Source: Nitrospirales bacterium
GTDB taxonomy: Bacteria > Nitrospirota > Nitrospiria > Nitrospirales > UBA8639
Direction of reading: 5' to 3'
Length of the DNA: 64,000 nt
Assembly: GCA_021603905.1 (NCBI GenBank)
Contig: BQIU01000002.1
Span: forward strand, 1-64,000
Made by a program: the position numbers and the translations under genes. Shown piece after piece: positions 1 to 9,759 of the stretch. Below the pieces are notes generated by a model. The model worked only from the letters and a program-made list of their open reading frames with translations, had not been told where the DNA came from and made no database searches. The first letter of the stretch is position 1; each line of letters begins with the position of its first letter.

Positions 1-126
1 GGAAATGCAACAAAGTGTGCGGTAACGGCTAATGTTGGACACGTTGAGAACCGACAAGAAGGGAAGCTATTGAACCTTTTTGTCACACAACAACGTGAAA
101 AACCCATCAGCATCACATGTTCTTAG
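1..126 (+). other. open frame at left edge, possibly a gene 3' end
   Basis: Frame 1 is open from the first base to a TAG at 124-126 and would overlap the start of pelB by 47 nt. Overlaps of about 40 nt occur twice more in this operon (pelD/pelE and pelF/pelG), so this could be the end of pelA, the usual first gene of pel operons. I do not recognise the 41 residues. Frame 2 also ends early, at base 25, and could equally be the preceding gene. Confidence 0.2.
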
Positions 127-3100
127 ACGCTCGGATCGTCAAACCAGGGAACGATTGTTCTCTCTCTGGTCGATCTCGTTATTTGCTGTTGGGATCGTTT
201 TAGTGTTGATGGTGTTGTTTCCGAAGCAACGGATCTTTAATCAAGTCGCTCAAGCCAGCCAAGCATCGACGGTCAGTACATTTTTTCTCCTCAATCTTCT
301 GAAAGCCAAACCCGAGGATACTGACCTTCGTTTTATGCTTGCTCAACATCAGTTTGCGATCGGCAACATGACACATGCCCAAGAAACTGTCACTCCATTA
401 CTCACGAGCGACAACCCACATGTGCGGATGAATGCGCAGCTATTCAATCTCCAGATGCTCAAAACTCAAACCTTTTCATTCCCAGAAACATCATCAGCCC
501 GTCGTCAGGGCATACGGCAAATTGGACAATATCTTACACGGCTAGCAGAAACATCCCAGGAATATGACAGTGAAACACTCTCCCAATTTGCAGAATTTGC
601 GCTGATGGTTGGCGATCAGCGTCTCGCACAATCCATGTATGAACAACTCGGACAGCAATCAACCCCTCAGACTGCACAGTGGTATGCGAAAGCTGCCGAA
701 TTGGCGTTAGGGCAGGGGGCGTATCAAAAAGCTGCAACCTTGTATTTTTCTGCTCAGAGTCAGGAAACTCGTCAAGTGCATAAGCGTGACTATTATCTCG
801 CAGCACTGAAAGCGTTACAGTTTGGAAATTTACTCACACAAGCCATCATACAAGCTGAACAACATCTGGGCGACTTACGACATGATGAAACAACCTTGTT
901 ATTTTTGGTGTCACTTGGCCGTGCCGCAGGAGATGGCGACTTTGCTCAAAAATATGTAAAGGATTTATTGCAGGTTGCTTCGATTAGCCTTATCTTTCGA
1001 AACCTTCAAGTCCGTGCAGATTTTGAAGATCACGAAGATGAGTACGCATTCGTCTTCGCTCCGGTACTTGCGAAGATCACAGATTTTGAATATGCCCCAA
1101 GTTGGTCTTCAACGAACAACTTCTCCCGCTACCGGACTCTTGCCACTCAAACCCAATCGTCCAAGAACACACTTCCGGAAAGGCAGAGAAAATTTCGGAA
1201 GTTTGATGATCAGATGTATCAGCTTGGATATGCGGTCTTCTTAGAAAATCAGAACTTACACGATGCCTATCAATTAGCCAAAGCCGCCGTCGAACAAGCT
1301 CCTCATCGATTAGCATGGAGAAAAAAACTCGCTCAAGTCGCTGAGTGGACAGGCCGTCAACAGGTTGCACTTACACAATGGCGAACGATTGCGGAGAAGA
1401 AACCGAGCCGAAAGTCTTTTGAACAAATACTGCGATTAGCCCCAGGTGCCTATGATGACGAGAATATTGTGTTCGCCCTCTTGGGGTTGGGGAAATTGCG
1501 AGCCTTATCGGAGTCGGAATGGCGTGCACTATCGGATGGATTCGAGCGGATAGGAAAACCGGAAGAGGCTGTCGCCTATTTGACTCACCTTTATCAACGT
1601 CGACCGAATCAGGCCTATCTTGAACATATTGCCAACCTCTACCAACGAATGGGCCAAGTCACAAAAGCCTATCGCTACTATCGAGAGCTCGAAGAACAAT
1701 ACGGGTCACAGCTCACCTGGGCAACCCAGCAAGCACGGCTCTTGTCGGCTCGTGGTGATTTACAGAATGCCTATGCCTTATTGCGGAGCGTGAAAAGTCA
1801 CGCGAAAGAAGACGATGACGAATATTGGAAATTTATTGGACATTTAGCGTGGATATTCGAAGATGATCAAGAAGCTGAACACGCTTATCAGCAATTACGC
1901 GCTCGGCAGCAACTTACAGGTGAAGCTCAGGAACGCCTCATTCTACTTTTACGTCACACACAACCATCAGAAGCTATTCAAGTCAGTCTTGCAGGATGGA
2001 AGACATTTCATAGCCCAAAGTTTTTGATGCACGCATTGGATCTCCAACTCCAAGAACAACAATTTGAACAGGTGCAATCGACCTTAGAAGGGCTCTTGCC
2101 ATGGGAAGAGGATCTCGTTGTTCATCAGGAACGGTATTGGATCATTCGTGCAGAAATCATGTGGAAAATCGGCCAACCATCTCAAGCCCTTCGCGCCTAT
2201 GAACAAGCCCTGACTATCAATCCGGAATCGAACGAAACGAAAGAAGCGGTGTTGTGGTTTTTGGTCGAACGCCAGAATCGAACGGCACTGAAATACTATC
2301 TTGATACATGGCAGGCTGCCATTGAGTTTGATTCGAGACTATGGGGTCCCGTCGCAGCTGCATATGTCGTCCTCGATCAGCATCGACAAGCCCTCCCATA
2401 CTTCGTTCGGCAACTGAAGACTCGACAACAGGATTATCTTTGGCTCTTGAACTACGCGTCAGCTCTTGAGGCATCCTCCCAAACCGTGTTGGCATGGCAA
2501 GTTCGCCAACATGCATGGACGGTCATTCGCCAGTCGCTCTTGTCTCACCCATCTGAAGCCCCTTCTTCTGAAACAATTGAGGCGCTCGCCATATTGACAC
2601 AGAGAAAAGACCCCGGGGATACACTCCTTTCCCTGTTGCGAAATGCACGAACTCAGTTGACAGCACCAGTCATGAAAGAACTCGTCGTCGCATGGTTTCT
2701 CTCTCAAGAAGCCTTTGACGCTGCCAAACGTTGGCTCTGGAATGCGTATGCCCAGCAATTTCATGAACCGGGTTGGGCCAAACTTGCCATTGCACTTGCA
2801 GAAAATGACTGGGTGGAGATCGAAGCTATCGCTCATAATTATACAGACACGTTATCGACATCCGATCATATTGAAGCCGCGAACAGACTTGACCGGAAGA
2901 CGATGGCGCAAGAGCTAGCCTTTGATTCATTGACACGCCACCCAGATCAGAATGCCGCACATGTTCAATTCCAAGAAGCCGTCATGAACGCCGCAGATGA
3001 AGTCACTTCACGCGTGATGTTTGAACAACGGCGACCTCTTTCGAGCTATGTCTCAAAAACCGCAATGCCGATTCAATTAGGACGCGTTGAAGTCAAACCA

Positions 3101-3913
3101 GAAGCTTCTATCGCCTGGCAGAAAAGTGTCGATTCAAGAGCGTTAACCGGAGTCCCACGAGTCGACCGTCAATTCGGACTATCGCTGGGCTATCAATGGC
3201 CGACAGGAACGGTACGTTTAACAGGGTTTCATCGAAACGCACTCTCAAATGTCTTTGGATTGAACATCGACTATGAACAAACCTGGAACGAACATTTCTC
3301 AACGACGGTCACCATGGGACGTAATCAAAAGGCTGACGATTCTATTGTACTGCAGATCGGAGGCGTGAAAGATTTTGTCAGAGGACAAGGTCTCTACTAT
3401 TTCTCAAAACGTCAGTTCATGTCTCTTCAATTAGATGCTCCTTGGTTTTTTAGCCAAACGCGTGACGATCTTGGCCGTGGAGTTGGCGTAGAAGGCGTCA
3501 TTGGTCATCATGTTCGACGAGAATATCCAGATGTGACGGTTCGTCTGGTCGGAACCGTACAACGCTACTGGCGTGTCAATACCTTACCGGGAAGTATGAG
3601 CCGCCTTATTCCGCATACGGAGGAAGTGCCGACTCCTCTTCAAGTGATTCCTCAAAATTTCATGCAAGGCGGGATCAATCTGAGTCTAGGGGATTCCATA
3701 CGCGACATCTACACTAAAGGCATCCGTCCCTTCGGCCTCCTTGGCTTGAATTACAACAGCGCGACGGGAATTGGGCATAGCCTTGAGGCAGGTCTGGCCG
3801 CACGATTATTCGGTCAGGATCGACTTTCACTGTCTGGCAGCAATATCCGAGGTGGATTTGGGCAGAATGCCACAACCACGCGAATCAATCTTCAATATCA
3901 ACGTTGGTTTTAA
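80..3913 (+). CDS. pelB: PelB-like outer-membrane Pel exopolysaccharide export protein
   Basis: The 1277-residue protein has an N-terminal hydrophobic anchor at about residues 28-48. A long alpha-helical TPR-rich region of roughly 850 residues follows, and the C-terminal 270 or so residues are rich in alternating aromatic/polar strands typical of a beta-barrel, ending in an aromatic residue (RWF). This is the architecture of PelB (about 1190 residues in Pseudomonas), in which the TPR scaffold binds periplasmic Pel enzymes and the barrel exports the polymer. The start is a TTG at 80, because an in-frame TGA lies at 71-73; a purine-rich GAAGGGAAG sits upstream. It is first in a same-strand run with pelCDEFG, and that context makes the assignment firm despite low expected sequence identity. 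Confidence 0.88.
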   Translation: MSHNNVKNPSASHVLRRSDRQTRERLFSLWSISLFAVGIVLVLMVLFPKQRIFNQVAQASQASTVSTFFLLNLLKAKPEDTDLRFMLAQHQFAIGNMTHAQETVTPLLTSDNPHVRMNAQLFNLQMLKTQTFSFPETSSARRQGIRQIGQYLTRLAETSQEYDSETLSQFAEFALMVGDQRLAQSMYEQLGQQSTPQTAQWYAKAAELALGQGAYQKAATLYFSAQSQETRQVHKRDYYLAALKALQFGNLLTQAIIQAEQHLGDLRHDETTLLFLVSLGRAAGDGDFAQKYVKDLLQVASISLIFRNLQVRADFEDHEDEYAFVFAPVLAKITDFEYAPSWSSTNNFSRYRTLATQTQSSKNTLPERQRKFRKFDDQMYQLGYAVFLENQNLHDAYQLAKAAVEQAPHRLAWRKKLAQVAEWTGRQQVALTQWRTIAEKKPSRKSFEQILRLAPGAYDDENIVFALLGLGKLRALSESEWRALSDGFERIGKPEEAVAYLTHLYQRRPNQAYLEHIANLYQRMGQVTKAYRYYRELEEQYGSQLTWATQQARLLSARGDLQNAYALLRSVKSHAKEDDDEYWKFIGHLAWIFEDDQEAEHAYQQLRARQQLTGEAQERLILLLRHTQPSEAIQVSLAGWKTFHSPKFLMHALDLQLQEQQFEQVQSTLEGLLPWEEDLVVHQERYWIIRAEIMWKIGQPSQALRAYEQALTINPESNETKEAVLWFLVERQNRTALKYYLDTWQAAIEFDSRLWGPVAAAYVVLDQHRQALPYFVRQLKTRQQDYLWLLNYASALEASSQTVLAWQVRQHAWTVIRQSLLSHPSEAPSSETIEALAILTQRKDPGDTLLSLLRNARTQLTAPVMKELVVAWFLSQEAFDAAKRWLWNAYAQQFHEPGWAKLAIALAENDWVEIEAIAHNYTDTLSTSDHIEAANRLDRKTMAQELAFDSLTRHPDQNAAHVQFQEAVMNAADEVTSRVMFEQRRPLSSYVSKTAMPIQLGRVEVKPEASIAWQKSVDSRALTGVPRVDRQFGLSLGYQWPTGTVRLTGFHRNALSNVFGLNIDYEQTWNEHFSTTVTMGRNQKADDSIVLQIGGVKDFVRGQGLYYFSKRQFMSLQLDAPWFFSQTRDDLGRGVGVEGVIGHHVRREYPDVTVRLVGTVQRYWRVNTLPGSMSRLIPHTEEVPTPLQVIPQNFMQGGINLSLGDSIRDIYTKGIRPFGLLGLNYNSATGIGHSLEAGLAARLFGQDRLSLSGSNIRGGFGQNATTTRINLQYQRWF

Positions 3914-3929
3914 TTCAATAGGTGACACA

Positions 3930-4454
3930 ATGAAAAAACTTTTCTTGGTGATGTTTGGAATAAGCCTGTTCATGACATATGGCTGCACGGTCATTGATCA
4001 TTCTCGCGATCCGCTCATCGAGCCGCATGCTTCATGGGCCTTACTGCCGATCGTAAATCATACCGAAACTCCACAAGCCGGTCGCCGCGCTGAGGCGATT
4101 ACCGAAGCTTTGCTCTACAGTCAAGGCATTACCCATTTACTCCGCTATCCGTCGACTCTCCAGGACGAGTCGTTGTTATTGGGTTCGGATCATAAATTGT
4201 ATGACTCGGCATTGAGCTGGGCCAAAGATCAGAAGATCCGCTATGCCATGACGGGGACCGTCGACGAATGGCGCTATAAAGTGGGGATCGACGGGGAGCC
4301 GGCCGTTGGCGTCAGTCTACAGCTTCTCGACCTCAATACGAATCAAGTCGTGTGGACTGCAGTTGGAGGTCAAACTGGCTGGAGCCGCGAAGCGGTGAGC
4401 GCCGTGGCACAAAAGCTGATTAAACGTTTACTTGAGGAAGTGAGGGTCTCCTAA
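3930..4454 (+). CDS. pelC: PelC-like outer-membrane lipoprotein
   Basis: The 174-residue protein begins with a lipoprotein signal peptide. It has Lys-Lys, a hydrophobic stretch, then a Cys at about residue 19 in the context TYGC, a somewhat relaxed lipobox. The length equals PelC of known pel operons (about 172). PelC forms a ring under the PelB barrel and guides the cationic polymer through the outer membrane. The start MKK at 3930 gives a clean signal peptide; an open frame extends further upstream but lies inside pelB. The gene is 16 nt downstream of pelB and its stop directly abuts the pelD start, so translation is probably coupled. Confidence 0.85.
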   Translation: MKKLFLVMFGISLFMTYGCTVIDHSRDPLIEPHASWALLPIVNHTETPQAGRRAEAITEALLYSQGITHLLRYPSTLQDESLLLGSDHKLYDSALSWAKDQKIRYAMTGTVDEWRYKVGIDGEPAVGVSLQLLDLNTNQVVWTAVGGQTGWSREAVSAVAQKLIKRLLEEVRVS

Positions 4455-5804
4455 ATGCGATTGCCCGTTCACTTACGCGCCGTACCCAAACCCTGGCAGT
4501 GGGTGGAAACCTGCCTGCTGACGTGTGCAATCTTGGGATTCAGTCATTGGATGGTGCCAGGCGATCCGTATTTAACGAACATGGCATTCCCCTGGTTGTG
4601 GATCGGCTCCCTCCTGTTGGGGTTGCGGTATGGAACCTGGGCAGGTCTTCTCTCGGTCGGAATCCTTCTCAGTAGTCTGTTTCTTGAAATCCAATTCGGT
4701 CTATTGAGCGACGAAACTGTACTCAAAGCCTATGTTATTGGAGGCGTATTGTTTATTGCCATCTGTGGTGAATTTGGAAGCCGATGGAATATGTATTTAC
4801 AACAGATGGAAGAACGCAACGATTACCTGGATCAACGATTACAGGAAATCGCACGCGCCTACCATTTACTCGGCATGTCTCATCATAGCTTGGAAGAACA
4901 TTTAATCAGTCAACCGCTCACACTTCGTGATGCGCTCAAGCGATTACGCGGGATGCTCATTGATGAAGACGATGAGATTCCGGCTGCTGCAGCCGAACGC
5001 TTTCTCGAACTCTTAACGCAATTCTTTCAATTAGAAGTCGCAGCATTCTATCGGGCTCTACCGCCACATCTCATAGAGTCGCCATTAGCCTCAGTCGGAT
5101 CGATGGAAAGCCTCCAGAACGATGATCCATTGGTCCACCATGCGCGAACCACAAAAGAATTTTCGCATGTCATGATGTCCCGATCGGTATCGGTGGCGAA
5201 TACCCAGTATTTAATTGTGGCTCCAGCCATGGCCAGCAACGGCGCCATTGCGGGATGGTTTGTCGTTGAGCGAATGCGCTTTCTCAACCTTCACGAAGAC
5301 AGCCTGCATATGTTGAAAATCTTTTTACATTATTTCGCCGATGGACATCAGGCCGCAGTTCTTGCACGCCCGATTCTGGAACAATTTCCGGAATGTCCGG
5401 TGGCCTTTGCTCGAGAATTACCACGCTTAGTTCGCTTGCAATATGAATTGGGACTCGATAGCCGTGTGGTGATTTTTGATGTCGGCACCCCATCGATGCG
5501 AGAAGAAATCGTCTTTCATATTCTTCACCACACTCGAGGATTGGATGTCACCTGGGATATCCGACAAGATGAATTACGCCGGCTCTGCATTTTGCTTCCA
5601 TTTACCGATGACGCGGCAATCGAAGGCTACCTTAGCCGTATTCAACAGCTACTTCGAGAACGATTCGGCAAAGGATTTCAGGAGACTGAGATTCAAGTGA
5701 GTATTCGTGGGCTGCATGAACATGATCCATCTACCATTGTTCAAGATCTTGTTGTAGGGACCTATGATCGCAAAAATATTCCTGTGCTTAGCGGCGTTGC
5801 TTGA
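4455..5804 (+). CDS. pelD: PelD c-di-GMP receptor, membrane GAF/degenerate GGDEF protein
   Basis: The 449-residue inner-membrane protein has four hydrophobic segments within the first 110 residues and a short coiled coil at about 115-135. A GAF-type region lies around 160-300, and the C-terminal GGDEF-fold domain lacks a GGDEF signature and so should not make c-di-GMP. An RxxD motif (RGLD, residues 361-364) sits where PelD proteins bind c-di-GMP at an inhibitory-site-like pocket. In the known system c-di-GMP binding to PelD switches on PelF-dependent polymer synthesis. Length matches the family (about 455). The start ATG is immediately after the pelC stop, and the end overlaps pelE by 41 nt. 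Confidence 0.9.
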   Translation: MRLPVHLRAVPKPWQWVETCLLTCAILGFSHWMVPGDPYLTNMAFPWLWIGSLLLGLRYGTWAGLLSVGILLSSLFLEIQFGLLSDETVLKAYVIGGVLFIAICGEFGSRWNMYLQQMEERNDYLDQRLQEIARAYHLLGMSHHSLEEHLISQPLTLRDALKRLRGMLIDEDDEIPAAAAERFLELLTQFFQLEVAAFYRALPPHLIESPLASVGSMESLQNDDPLVHHARTTKEFSHVMMSRSVSVANTQYLIVAPAMASNGAIAGWFVVERMRFLNLHEDSLHMLKIFLHYFADGHQAAVLARPILEQFPECPVAFARELPRLVRLQYELGLDSRVVIFDVGTPSMREEIVFHILHHTRGLDVTWDIRQDELRRLCILLPFTDDAAIEGYLSRIQQLLRERFGKGFQETEIQVSIRGLHEHDPSTIVQDLVVGTYDRKNIPVLSGVA

Positions 5805-6789
5805 GGGAGGTGCGCTTCCTTACCTCCTTTTCACGAATCGTTACCAGAACGATTCGATGGGTCTCCTGATTCTCCACATCATGGTGAGTCTAGCAGTCGG
5901 ATTACTGGGCAAAGACAGTCTTCCCCTCAAATATCGACAGAGTCCCAAAACCGTCGTGATGTTCCTGACTGTTCTGACATTGTTCATCCCAATGCTCGGT
6001 GCCATTGGCGTCATCGCACTCGTGGTGATGACCAACTATTTCATTCTCGGCAAGAAGAACAATGAAATCCAAGAAATTCAAGATTCGAAGTTTGCCGATG
6101 CCGGGTTGGTCGAAATGCTTCAGTACGGAAGCGGAGATCTCCAATCACGTTTTCAAGCTTCAGCACTTCGTACAGAAACTCGACTCGATGCGTTGGGAAA
6201 ATTGCAGAGCTTTGAATCACATCAGATTCATACGACTGTTCGCGAAGCCTTACAAGATCAAGCTGACGACATTCGACTCGTCGCGTTTGGGATTTTAGAT
6301 AAAAAAGAAAAATCCATTAATGAAAAGATCAATCAAGAACTTGAATGGTATCAACAAACCGATGAGACATCCGACAAACTGACTCACGCTCGTCAGTTAA
6401 CCTATGCCTATTGGGAACTGGTGTATAAGGAGGTCGTGGAAGGAGATATTTTGACATATGCGTTAGGGCAAGCGACGCAATACAACGACCAAGTGTTAGC
6501 TGCCTATCCAGACGATGCCGGCATGTGGGCTTTGAAAGGTCAACTTGCATTGCGTTCTCAAGAACACGACCTCGCTCAGCAAGCCTTCACAAAAGCTCTT
6601 GAGCATGGCATTCCTGAAGCCCGGGTCATTCCCTATCTTGCCGAGTTAGCCTTTTTCAAAAAGGACTTTTCAGAACTTTCACACCTCTTTACGCACAGTC
6701 AAACACTTTCCCAAATTTCAATTTTGAATCCAATTTTGAAATATTGGGATTTCGAAAAACGCCTCGTTCGCGAATATGCATCATCATAA
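5764..6789 (+). CDS. pelE: PelE-like inner-membrane TPR protein
   Basis: The 341-residue protein has three or four N-terminal hydrophobic helices (about residues 2-95), a charged helical middle, and TPR-like repeats near residues 245-310. In known systems PelE is part of the inner-membrane Pel synthase complex with PelD, PelF and PelG. Assignment rests on position between pelD and pelF, length (about 330 in Pseudomonas), and the TM-plus-TPR layout; primary sequence is weakly conserved in this family. The ATG lies 41 nt inside the end of pelD, so expression is probably coupled. Confidence 0.8.
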   Translation: MIAKIFLCLAALLEGGALPYLLFTNRYQNDSMGLLILHIMVSLAVGLLGKDSLPLKYRQSPKTVVMFLTVLTLFIPMLGAIGVIALVVMTNYFILGKKNNEIQEIQDSKFADAGLVEMLQYGSGDLQSRFQASALRTETRLDALGKLQSFESHQIHTTVREALQDQADDIRLVAFGILDKKEKSINEKINQELEWYQQTDETSDKLTHARQLTYAYWELVYKEVVEGDILTYALGQATQYNDQVLAAYPDDAGMWALKGQLALRSQEHDLAQQAFTKALEHGIPEARVIPYLAELAFFKKDFSELSHLFTHSQTLSQISILNPILKYWDFEKRLVREYASS

Positions 6790-6843
6790 ATTCGTCGAGA
6801 TGGAAGACATCATCATTCACGCATACGAAAAAGGCCTATCGTT

Positions 6844-8391
6844 GTGACCCTCCCGCGTGCCGAAGAGGTTGACATCGCACTGTTGTTAGAAGGGACCTAC
6901 CCCTACGTGAGTGGCGGCGTGTCCAGTTGGGTGCATCAAATTATTCAAGCGTTTGCTGATTATCGATTTGGACTCGTGTTTATCGGAGGCCAGCCGGAAG
7001 AATATGATGAAATGCGTTACGAGCTACCTCCGCAGGTCGTCCATCTTGAATGCCATTTCGTCCATGCCAATCATGGACAACCCTCAATCGAATCCATCGA
7101 AGGCGATCCAAAGCTGATTCAATTTATTGAAGAATTACACAATGGTCTGAGAGCTCCGGAAACCTGTCCAGAAGGAATGCAGTTGACTCAGCACATGATG
7201 ACCCTATTAACCAAAGATCCACACAGACTTCAAGAACAATTTTTATACAGTGAAACAGCATGGACATACCTGTGCGACGTGTATCGGAAGCATTGTACGG
7301 ACCCATCATTCGTCGACTATTTTTGGACCGTACGGAAAATGCATGAACCGCTTTGGATGTTGGGAAAAGTCGCCGCTAATCTTATTCCGGCGAAAATCTA
7401 TCATACGGTGTCAACTGGCTATGCGGGTTTTTTAGGAGCATTATTACAGCAACGCACTGGCCGGCCGCTCATTCTGTCGGAACATGGTATTTACACCAAA
7501 GAGCGTCGCATTGATTTATTTCAGATGTCGTCGTTTAAAGACAATCGCACGCAACTGGAAAAACGATCAGAACATTTAGGATATTTCCAACAACTTTGGA
7601 TACGATTTTTCGAAGTGTTGGGAAGACTTTGCTACGATGCTGCCGACCCCATTATTTCGTTATATGAAGTCAACCGACAACGTCAAATACATGACGGTGC
7701 AGAGGAGTCTCGTACCCTCACGATCCCAAACGGCATTCACATTGAGCGTTTTCAGGCACTGCGTTCACGTCGGCCAACTCACCCGCCACCCGTCTTGTGC
7801 CTGATAGGACGAGTCGTCCCCATCAAAGATGTTAAGACGTTTATTCGAGCGATGCGGACCGTCGTCAACCGCATGCCGTCGGCAGAAGGCTGGATTGCCG
7901 GACCGGAAGATGAAGACCAAGAATACGTCCAGGACTGCCGAAATTTAACCGAAAGTTTAGGCCTCTCTAATCATGTCAAATTTCTTGGATTTCAAAAAGT
8001 CGATGAAATCCTTCCTCGAATTGGACTCCTGATTTTAAGCTCGATTAGCGAAGCGCTGCCTCTTGTTGTCCTTGAAGGGTTTGCCGCAGGGATTCCGGCG
8101 GTCACAACTGACGTTGGCGCCTGCCGGCAACTGATTGAAGGGGAGGGGCTTGCAGACGACGTGGCAGGCTCAGCCGGTGCGGTTGTGAGTATGGCGAATC
8201 CCACAGCGTTAGCAGAAGCCGCCTTAATTCTCTTGTCGAATGAACAACGTTGGCAGGCCTCTCAGCGAGCCGGCATAGAGCGGGTTGAAACATTCTATAC
8301 GCAACAACAAATGATTGAGCAATATCAGTCGATTTACACGAAAGCGTTTGACTCATGGCAGGTATCGGCTTTGAACTCCGAAAAATCCTAA
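6844..8391 (+). CDS. pelF: PelF family 4 glycosyltransferase
   Basis: The 515-residue cytosolic GT-B enzyme polymerises Pel from UDP-activated aminosugars. The N-terminal GGVSSWVHQII loop (about residues 24-34) is characteristic of PelF. The C-terminal half carries the GT4 EX7E motif (E403 and E411, in ISEALPLVVLEG), which binds the nucleotide-sugar donor. Length matches PelF (about 507). The start is GTG at 6844. The 3' end overlaps pelG by 37 nt. This is the most readily recognised member of the operon. Confidence 0.95.
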   Translation: MTLPRAEEVDIALLLEGTYPYVSGGVSSWVHQIIQAFADYRFGLVFIGGQPEEYDEMRYELPPQVVHLECHFVHANHGQPSIESIEGDPKLIQFIEELHNGLRAPETCPEGMQLTQHMMTLLTKDPHRLQEQFLYSETAWTYLCDVYRKHCTDPSFVDYFWTVRKMHEPLWMLGKVAANLIPAKIYHTVSTGYAGFLGALLQQRTGRPLILSEHGIYTKERRIDLFQMSSFKDNRTQLEKRSEHLGYFQQLWIRFFEVLGRLCYDAADPIISLYEVNRQRQIHDGAEESRTLTIPNGIHIERFQALRSRRPTHPPPVLCLIGRVVPIKDVKTFIRAMRTVVNRMPSAEGWIAGPEDEDQEYVQDCRNLTESLGLSNHVKFLGFQKVDEILPRIGLLILSSISEALPLVVLEGFAAGIPAVTTDVGACRQLIEGEGLADDVAGSAGAVVSMANPTALAEAALILLSNEQRWQASQRAGIERVETFYTQQQMIEQYQSIYTKAFDSWQVSALNSEKS

Positions 8392-9725
8392 AAAAGGATA
8401 GTTACTGGTCATTACTGAAGGCCTACGCCTATGCAGGCGTGATTAGTTCTGGCCCTTGGATCTTATCCATTATTGGCATATTAGTCATTGGGGTCATGAG
8501 TCTCTCCGTCATCGCTCCGGAAACACTCATTATTCAATTTCAACTCTCAGTCACCTACCTCATTGCCTTCAGTTTAATTTTAACCGGATGTTTACAAACC
8601 TCGTTTACGCGATATGTGGCTGATCGTCTGTATGAACAAAAAGACGAATTAGTGCTGAGTAACTTTCACGGCGTGCTCTGCCTTGTCACGATAGCCTGCG
8701 GGATCTTTGCAACAGGCGTCATCGCCTGGTTATTTCCGGAACAAACGGTCCTGTACAAAGTGCTCATGATTGGAAGTTTTGTGGTCTTGGGAAACATCTG
8801 GATCGCCACGATCTTTTTGTCCAGTATGAAAGAATATAAAGCCGTGCTTTTGCTGTATGGGCTTGGCTATGGGCTTACGATTGGAGCAGCACTCGCCATG
8901 CGGTCTTTTGGGCTAGAAGGGCTGCTTTTTGGGTTCTTTATCGGACAGTTTTTTATCTTAGTTGGCATGTTAGGTCTGACTGTTCGGAATTATTCTTCCG
9001 ACACACTCCTCGCATGGGACTTTCTGAAAAAGGGAAGAATGTACGTCAGTTTGATCTGGTTGGGGTTGGTCTATAATCTCGCTATCTGGATCGACAAATT
9101 TTTATTTTGGTATTATCCGGAGACCAGTCAACTGATCATTGGGCCAATTCGAAATTCACCAATCTATGACTTGCCCATTTTCTTGGCTTATCTTTCGATT
9201 TTACCAGGCATGGCCAGTTTTCTCGTTCGTATGGAGACGGATTTCGTTGAGCGATATCAGGAATTTTACGATGCCATTCGGGGAGGGGCCTCGCTCGATC
9301 ATATTCAACATGCCAAAAATGAAATGGTACGGACCATTCGTCTCGGTCTGTTTGAGATCATGAAAATTCAGTTTGTCGTGTCCTTGCTCATTTGGGCCAT
9401 TGGTCCGCCAATCTTACGTTGGCTGGAAATATCAGAATTGTATGAATCGTTGCTGTATGTCGATATCGTCGCAGCCGGTCTTCAGGTCTTGTTCTTAGGA
9501 ATTCTCAACGTGATGTTCTATTTAGACAAACGTCTGATTGCCCTGGGGCTTTCAAGTCTGTTTTTAATTGCCAATGTGATTTTGACAACCTGGTCTCTCT
9601 ACATGGGGCTCCCGTACTATGGCTACGGGTTTGCCGTCTCATTGCTTGTTGTCGTCATTCTGGGAATGCATCTCTTAGACAAAAAACTCCAAAAGTTAGA
9701 ATATGAGACATTCATGCTTCAATAA
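8355..9725 (+). CDS. pelG: PelG polysaccharide transporter (Wzx/MATE-like)
   Basis: The 456-residue integral membrane protein has about 12 hydrophobic helices and the family N-terminus AGIGFELRKIL followed by a short loop. PelG moves nascent Pel across the inner membrane together with PelF. Length is the same as in Pseudomonas. The ATG is 37 nt inside the end of pelF. It is the last gene of the operon; the next gene is on the other strand and no strong intrinsic terminator is visible between them. Confidence 0.93.
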   Translation: MAGIGFELRKILKKDSYWSLLKAYAYAGVISSGPWILSIIGILVIGVMSLSVIAPETLIIQFQLSVTYLIAFSLILTGCLQTSFTRYVADRLYEQKDELVLSNFHGVLCLVTIACGIFATGVIAWLFPEQTVLYKVLMIGSFVVLGNIWIATIFLSSMKEYKAVLLLYGLGYGLTIGAALAMRSFGLEGLLFGFFIGQFFILVGMLGLTVRNYSSDTLLAWDFLKKGRMYVSLIWLGLVYNLAIWIDKFLFWYYPETSQLIIGPIRNSPIYDLPIFLAYLSILPGMASFLVRMETDFVERYQEFYDAIRGGASLDHIQHAKNEMVRTIRLGLFEIMKIQFVVSLLIWAIGPPILRWLEISELYESLLYVDIVAAGLQVLFLGILNVMFYLDKRLIALGLSSLFLIANVILTTWSLYMGLPYYGYGFAVSLLVVVILGMHLLDKKLQKLEYETFMLQ

Positions 9726-9759
9726 CCTTGCATGTCTGAATTTCGATAATCGATAAGAT

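Noticed and set aside
8077-8091. AGGGTT-N6-AGG match inside pelF
   Set aside because: It lies within coding sequence, has AGG in place of AGT, and no gene start follows at the right distance.
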